A DNA stretch of 64,000 nucleotides from Nocardia flavorosea (lineage in GTDB: Bacteria; Actinomycetota; Actinomycetes; Mycobacteriales; Mycobacteriaceae): contig NZ_JADLQL010000005.1 in the NCBI RefSeq assembly GCF_015477805.1, positions 434,001-498,000 on the forward strand, read 5' to 3'. The notes under the pieces were generated by a model. That model had not been told where the DNA came from. It saw only the letters and a list, made by a program, of their open reading frames with translations, and did not search any database. The position numbers were made by a program, and so were the translations under genes. Of this stretch, positions 62,027 through 64,000 are shown in pieces. How positions within the stretch are numbered: the stretch's first letter is position 1; each line of letters begins with the position of its first letter.

Positions 62027-62974
62027 GTGGGCGCGTTCGTTGGTCAGTTGCGACGCCGGGCGGTCGGATCGGATCCCGCGGTACTCGTTTACGCCAACCA
62101 CTTAGCGGATTCGACGGTCGCGCAGCGTGCCCGGGCGGTGATGAGCTTTTACCGCTATCAGACACAGCGCGGTGCCGTGCTGGGCGGAGATCTGGTGGAG
62201 CGGGTGGCTGCGGGGCCTGGTCGTTATCTGCCGTTCTTGGAGCATGTGGAACGGAGGAACGGCCGGCGCCGCAGTAAGATCCGTGTCCGCGTCCGGCGGC
62301 AGACGGTGCCGGTGTTGCTGCCCGCCCAGATGACGGCGTTGCGGGAGGCGGAGGCTCGATGGGACTGCCGGCTCGGTGGGTGGGTTGGCGAACTGCATTA
62401 TCGCCTGTTGTGGACGCTGTTGGAAGAGACGGGGATCCGCCTCGGCGACGCGCTGGGACTGCAGCATCGGGACTGGAAGACCGGCACGGGCGATACCGCG
62501 CTGGTCGAGGTGGTCGTGCGCGATGATCATCCGCATTGTCAGCGCGCCAAGAGCGGCTCTCGCCGCATTCACGTCGGCGCCGGGTTGGATCGTCTGTATG
62601 GCGACTGGGTCTGGGCATTGCGCGAGGCCGGGGCCGACGTCGAACTCGAGGATTGGGATCGCGCCTATATCTTCTGCAATCTGCATCGCGGCAGGCGGTT
62701 CGCTTCGCTGCGGCCGGAGAGCATCTATAAGCATCTGACCTCGATGATGCGAAGGGTCCCCGGGCTTCCCGCGGCGATGACTCCGCACTGGTTCCGGCAT
62801 TCGCATGCGACGGCGCTGCTGTTGGCCGGGGTGCCGGAGCATGTGGTGTCGCGTCGGCTGGGCCACGCCGATATTCAGACCACCCTCAATCTCTACGGCC
62901 ACGTCACCGAGGACGCCGAACTGCGGACTTGCGCTGATTGGCAGGCCGTTATCGACGTCTGGAGTGTCCGATGA
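62027..62974 (+). pseudogene. Tn554 TnpA-like tyrosine recombinase, 5' truncated
   Basis: About 315 codons of a tyrosine recombinase. The core-binding end VGAFVGQLRRRAVGSDP and STVAQRARAVMSFYRYQTQR precede a full catalytic domain: LLEETGIRLGDALGLQHRDW (Arg), HWFRHSHATALLLAG (H-x-x-R), RLGHADIQTTLNLYGHV (His and Tyr). About the first 60-70 residues of a TnpA are missing and the frame runs back without a sensible start into the Abi-like gene. Its stop overlaps the next recombinase start (ATGA), as in Tn554-type tnpA-tnpB pairs. Confidence 0.75.
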
Positions 62975-64000
62975 CTCAGCCGCGCAACGAGATTTCAGGG
63001 CCCGTCTCGCCGATTCCGCGGACATCCCAGCGCAAGCGCCTGGAACGGGTGGATCCGCGTCTGCCGATCACGGAGTTGTTCAGCGAGCACCGCGCCCGGC
63101 AGTTGTGGGAGTCGCTGCCCGAAGACCATCGTCAGGACCACGTCGATTCGAAGAACATGCCCAGCGACTACCGGGTGGCGTTCCGTGAACGCACCACCGG
63201 CCGGCAAGGCGGGCGATGGACCACCCAAGCGATTTCACTGCGCGGGCTTCCGGAGCCGATGACCTGGGAGTTGGCGTGGTTCATCCACCGCGAGGTCACT
63301 GCCGGCAACGTCATCAACCCCACGCGCTTCAACAGCGTGCGGTACGGGCTGTGGCAGGTCACCGGATATGGTTCACCGGCTGGCCGGCAGGCGCGATCGG
63401 TCACCGCGCTGCCTGTGGAGGAGTGGGCGTATGAGCTGCGGCGCGCTCAGATGAAGCAAGGCCCGGGCAGCGTCGGTGCCATGGTCGGCAACACCATGAG
63501 TTCGCAGCTGAAGCGGGTGCAGGATCGCCTGGCCTACGCCTATCACGACGGTCCGTGGTGGCAGCTGAATGTGTGGTCGCCGTTGCTGGATGACCAGATC
63601 CCGCTTCGGGAGCACGAGCCGCACCGCAACAGCGCGGCCAACTTCTCCCACTTGACGACCGACTGGCTGCGCGAAGCGGTCAAATGGTGGTTGTCGGCCC
63701 AGCTGCTGGGCGGCCAGTATGTCTGGAGTTCGGTCAAGAGCCGCGTCGACCACTTCAAGTGGTTCCAGTGGTATCTGGACCAGGTCGGCTGCGCCGGACC
63801 ACATCTGGCCGATTCGTTTGTCGACCTGCGGCCGTTCACGCGGGGGTTCGTCGAATTGCTACGCGCACACCGCATCCAGGTCGGCCCGAACAAGGGCAAA
63901 CCGCTGGGAAAGAACCAGGTACGGCAGCCCCTGGTGACCGTCGAAACCTTCTACCGGTGGATGTTTGACAACGTCGCGAAGACGACCACCGTGCTTGGGG
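62971..64000 (+). CDS. Tn554 TnpB-like tyrosine recombinase (partial at edge)
   Basis: From ATG 62971 the frame is open to the window end (343 codons visible). The visible part is the N-terminal region (LPITELFSEHRARQLWESLP, WELAWFIHREVTAGNVINPT, NMSSQL-like linker at NTMSSQLKRVQD, FKWFQWYLDQVGCAGPHLAD), consistent with the long second recombinase of Tn554-like or recombinase-in-trio elements. The catalytic domain would lie beyond the edge. The ATG overlaps the stop of the preceding recombinase, indicating translational coupling. Confidence 0.75.
   Translation, partial: MTQPRNEISGPVSPIPRTSQRKRLERVDPRLPITELFSEHRARQLWESLPEDHRQDHVDSKNMPSDYRVAFRERTTGRQGGRWTTQAISLRGLPEPMTWELAWFIHREVTAGNVINPTRFNSVRYGLWQVTGYGSPAGRQARSVTALPVEEWAYELRRAQMKQGPGSVGAMVGNTMSSQLKRVQDRLAYAYHDGPWWQLNVWSPLLDDQIPLREHEPHRNSAANFSHLTTDWLREAVKWWLSAQLLGGQYVWSSVKSRVDHFKWFQWYLDQVGCAGPHLADSFVDLRPFTRGFVELLRAHRIQVGPNKGKPLGKNQVRQPLVTVETFYRWMFDNVAKTTTVLG

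Overview
The window is chromosomal DNA from a high-GC, mycolic-acid-producing actinomycete, most likely Nocardia or a close relative. The main evidence is a FAS-II block (accD6, kasA, acpM, fabD, a PucR-type MabR-like regulator, aceE, DUF3052, ahpE) and a second block (RNase H/phosphatase, zinc-ribbon protein, Nif3, cobC, ptpA, SURF1, cobD). Both have the gene content and order known from the Rv2228c-Rv2245 neighbourhood of Mycobacterium tuberculosis. The FAS-II half is inverted relative to cobD compared with that species. The genus is inferred from gene content only.

Layout. 1-9.9 kb: accessory metabolism and regulators (TetR/membrane protein, alpha/beta hydrolase, DUF4870 protein, DHA2 efflux pump with TetR, FabG-type reductase followed by an Rpn nuclease/transposase relative flanked by a 25-bp direct repeat, a flavin oxidoreductase/hydrolase operon with an HTH regulator, and a broken NUDIX gene). 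10-14.4 kb: a cassette of small protein, SAM methyltransferase fused in frame to an unknown acidic protein, and a nuclease-like protein, divergent from an XRE/TPR regulator across four GTGGGCCG half-sites. 14.4-22.3 kb: epimerase/M20 peptidase operon, P-loop kinase, DUF1707 protein, frameshifted tandem GNAT, large membrane esterase, and two paralogous tiny proteins. 22.4-25.6 kb: molybdate uptake operon (HTH-TOBE regulator plus modABC) behind a perfect 24-bp palindrome. 25.7-28.2 kb: MarR/YceI pair, small membrane protein, XRE/MmyB-type regulator. 28.3-36.1 kb: conserved RNase H to cobD block. 36.3-43.5 kb: ECF sigma factor with a C-terminal SnoaL-like domain, gamma-carbonic anhydrase, FAD monooxygenase with TetR and two operators, a second TetR, and a lone Eco57I/TaqI-like DNA methyltransferase.

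43.9-54.3 kb is the core mycolate/central-carbon block. FabD, AcpM and KasA supply and extend meromycolate chains, AccD6 makes malonyl-CoA, AceE supplies acetyl-CoA, and the PucR-type regulator has a plausible site (TTTTGT-N9-ACAAAA) in the fabD promoter. AhpE and DUF3052 follow on the other side of aceE, ending at a tRNA-Val(UAC).

From the tRNA to the right edge the window looks like a decayed genomic island. It holds a frameshifted tyrosine integrase next to the tRNA, a truncated GNAT gene, a NACHT NTPase with a glycine/leucine-rich multi-pass membrane tail, and two pentapeptide-repeat proteins, one translationally coupled to an ECF sigma factor and a small membrane protein. An Abi-like gene and a Tn554 TnpA-like recombinase, both missing their 5' ends, meet head to head. 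A TnpB-like recombinase runs off the end. The NACHT/pentapeptide/sigma cluster and the methyltransferase/nuclease cassette at 10-13 kb are the best candidates for undescribed conflict or defence systems.
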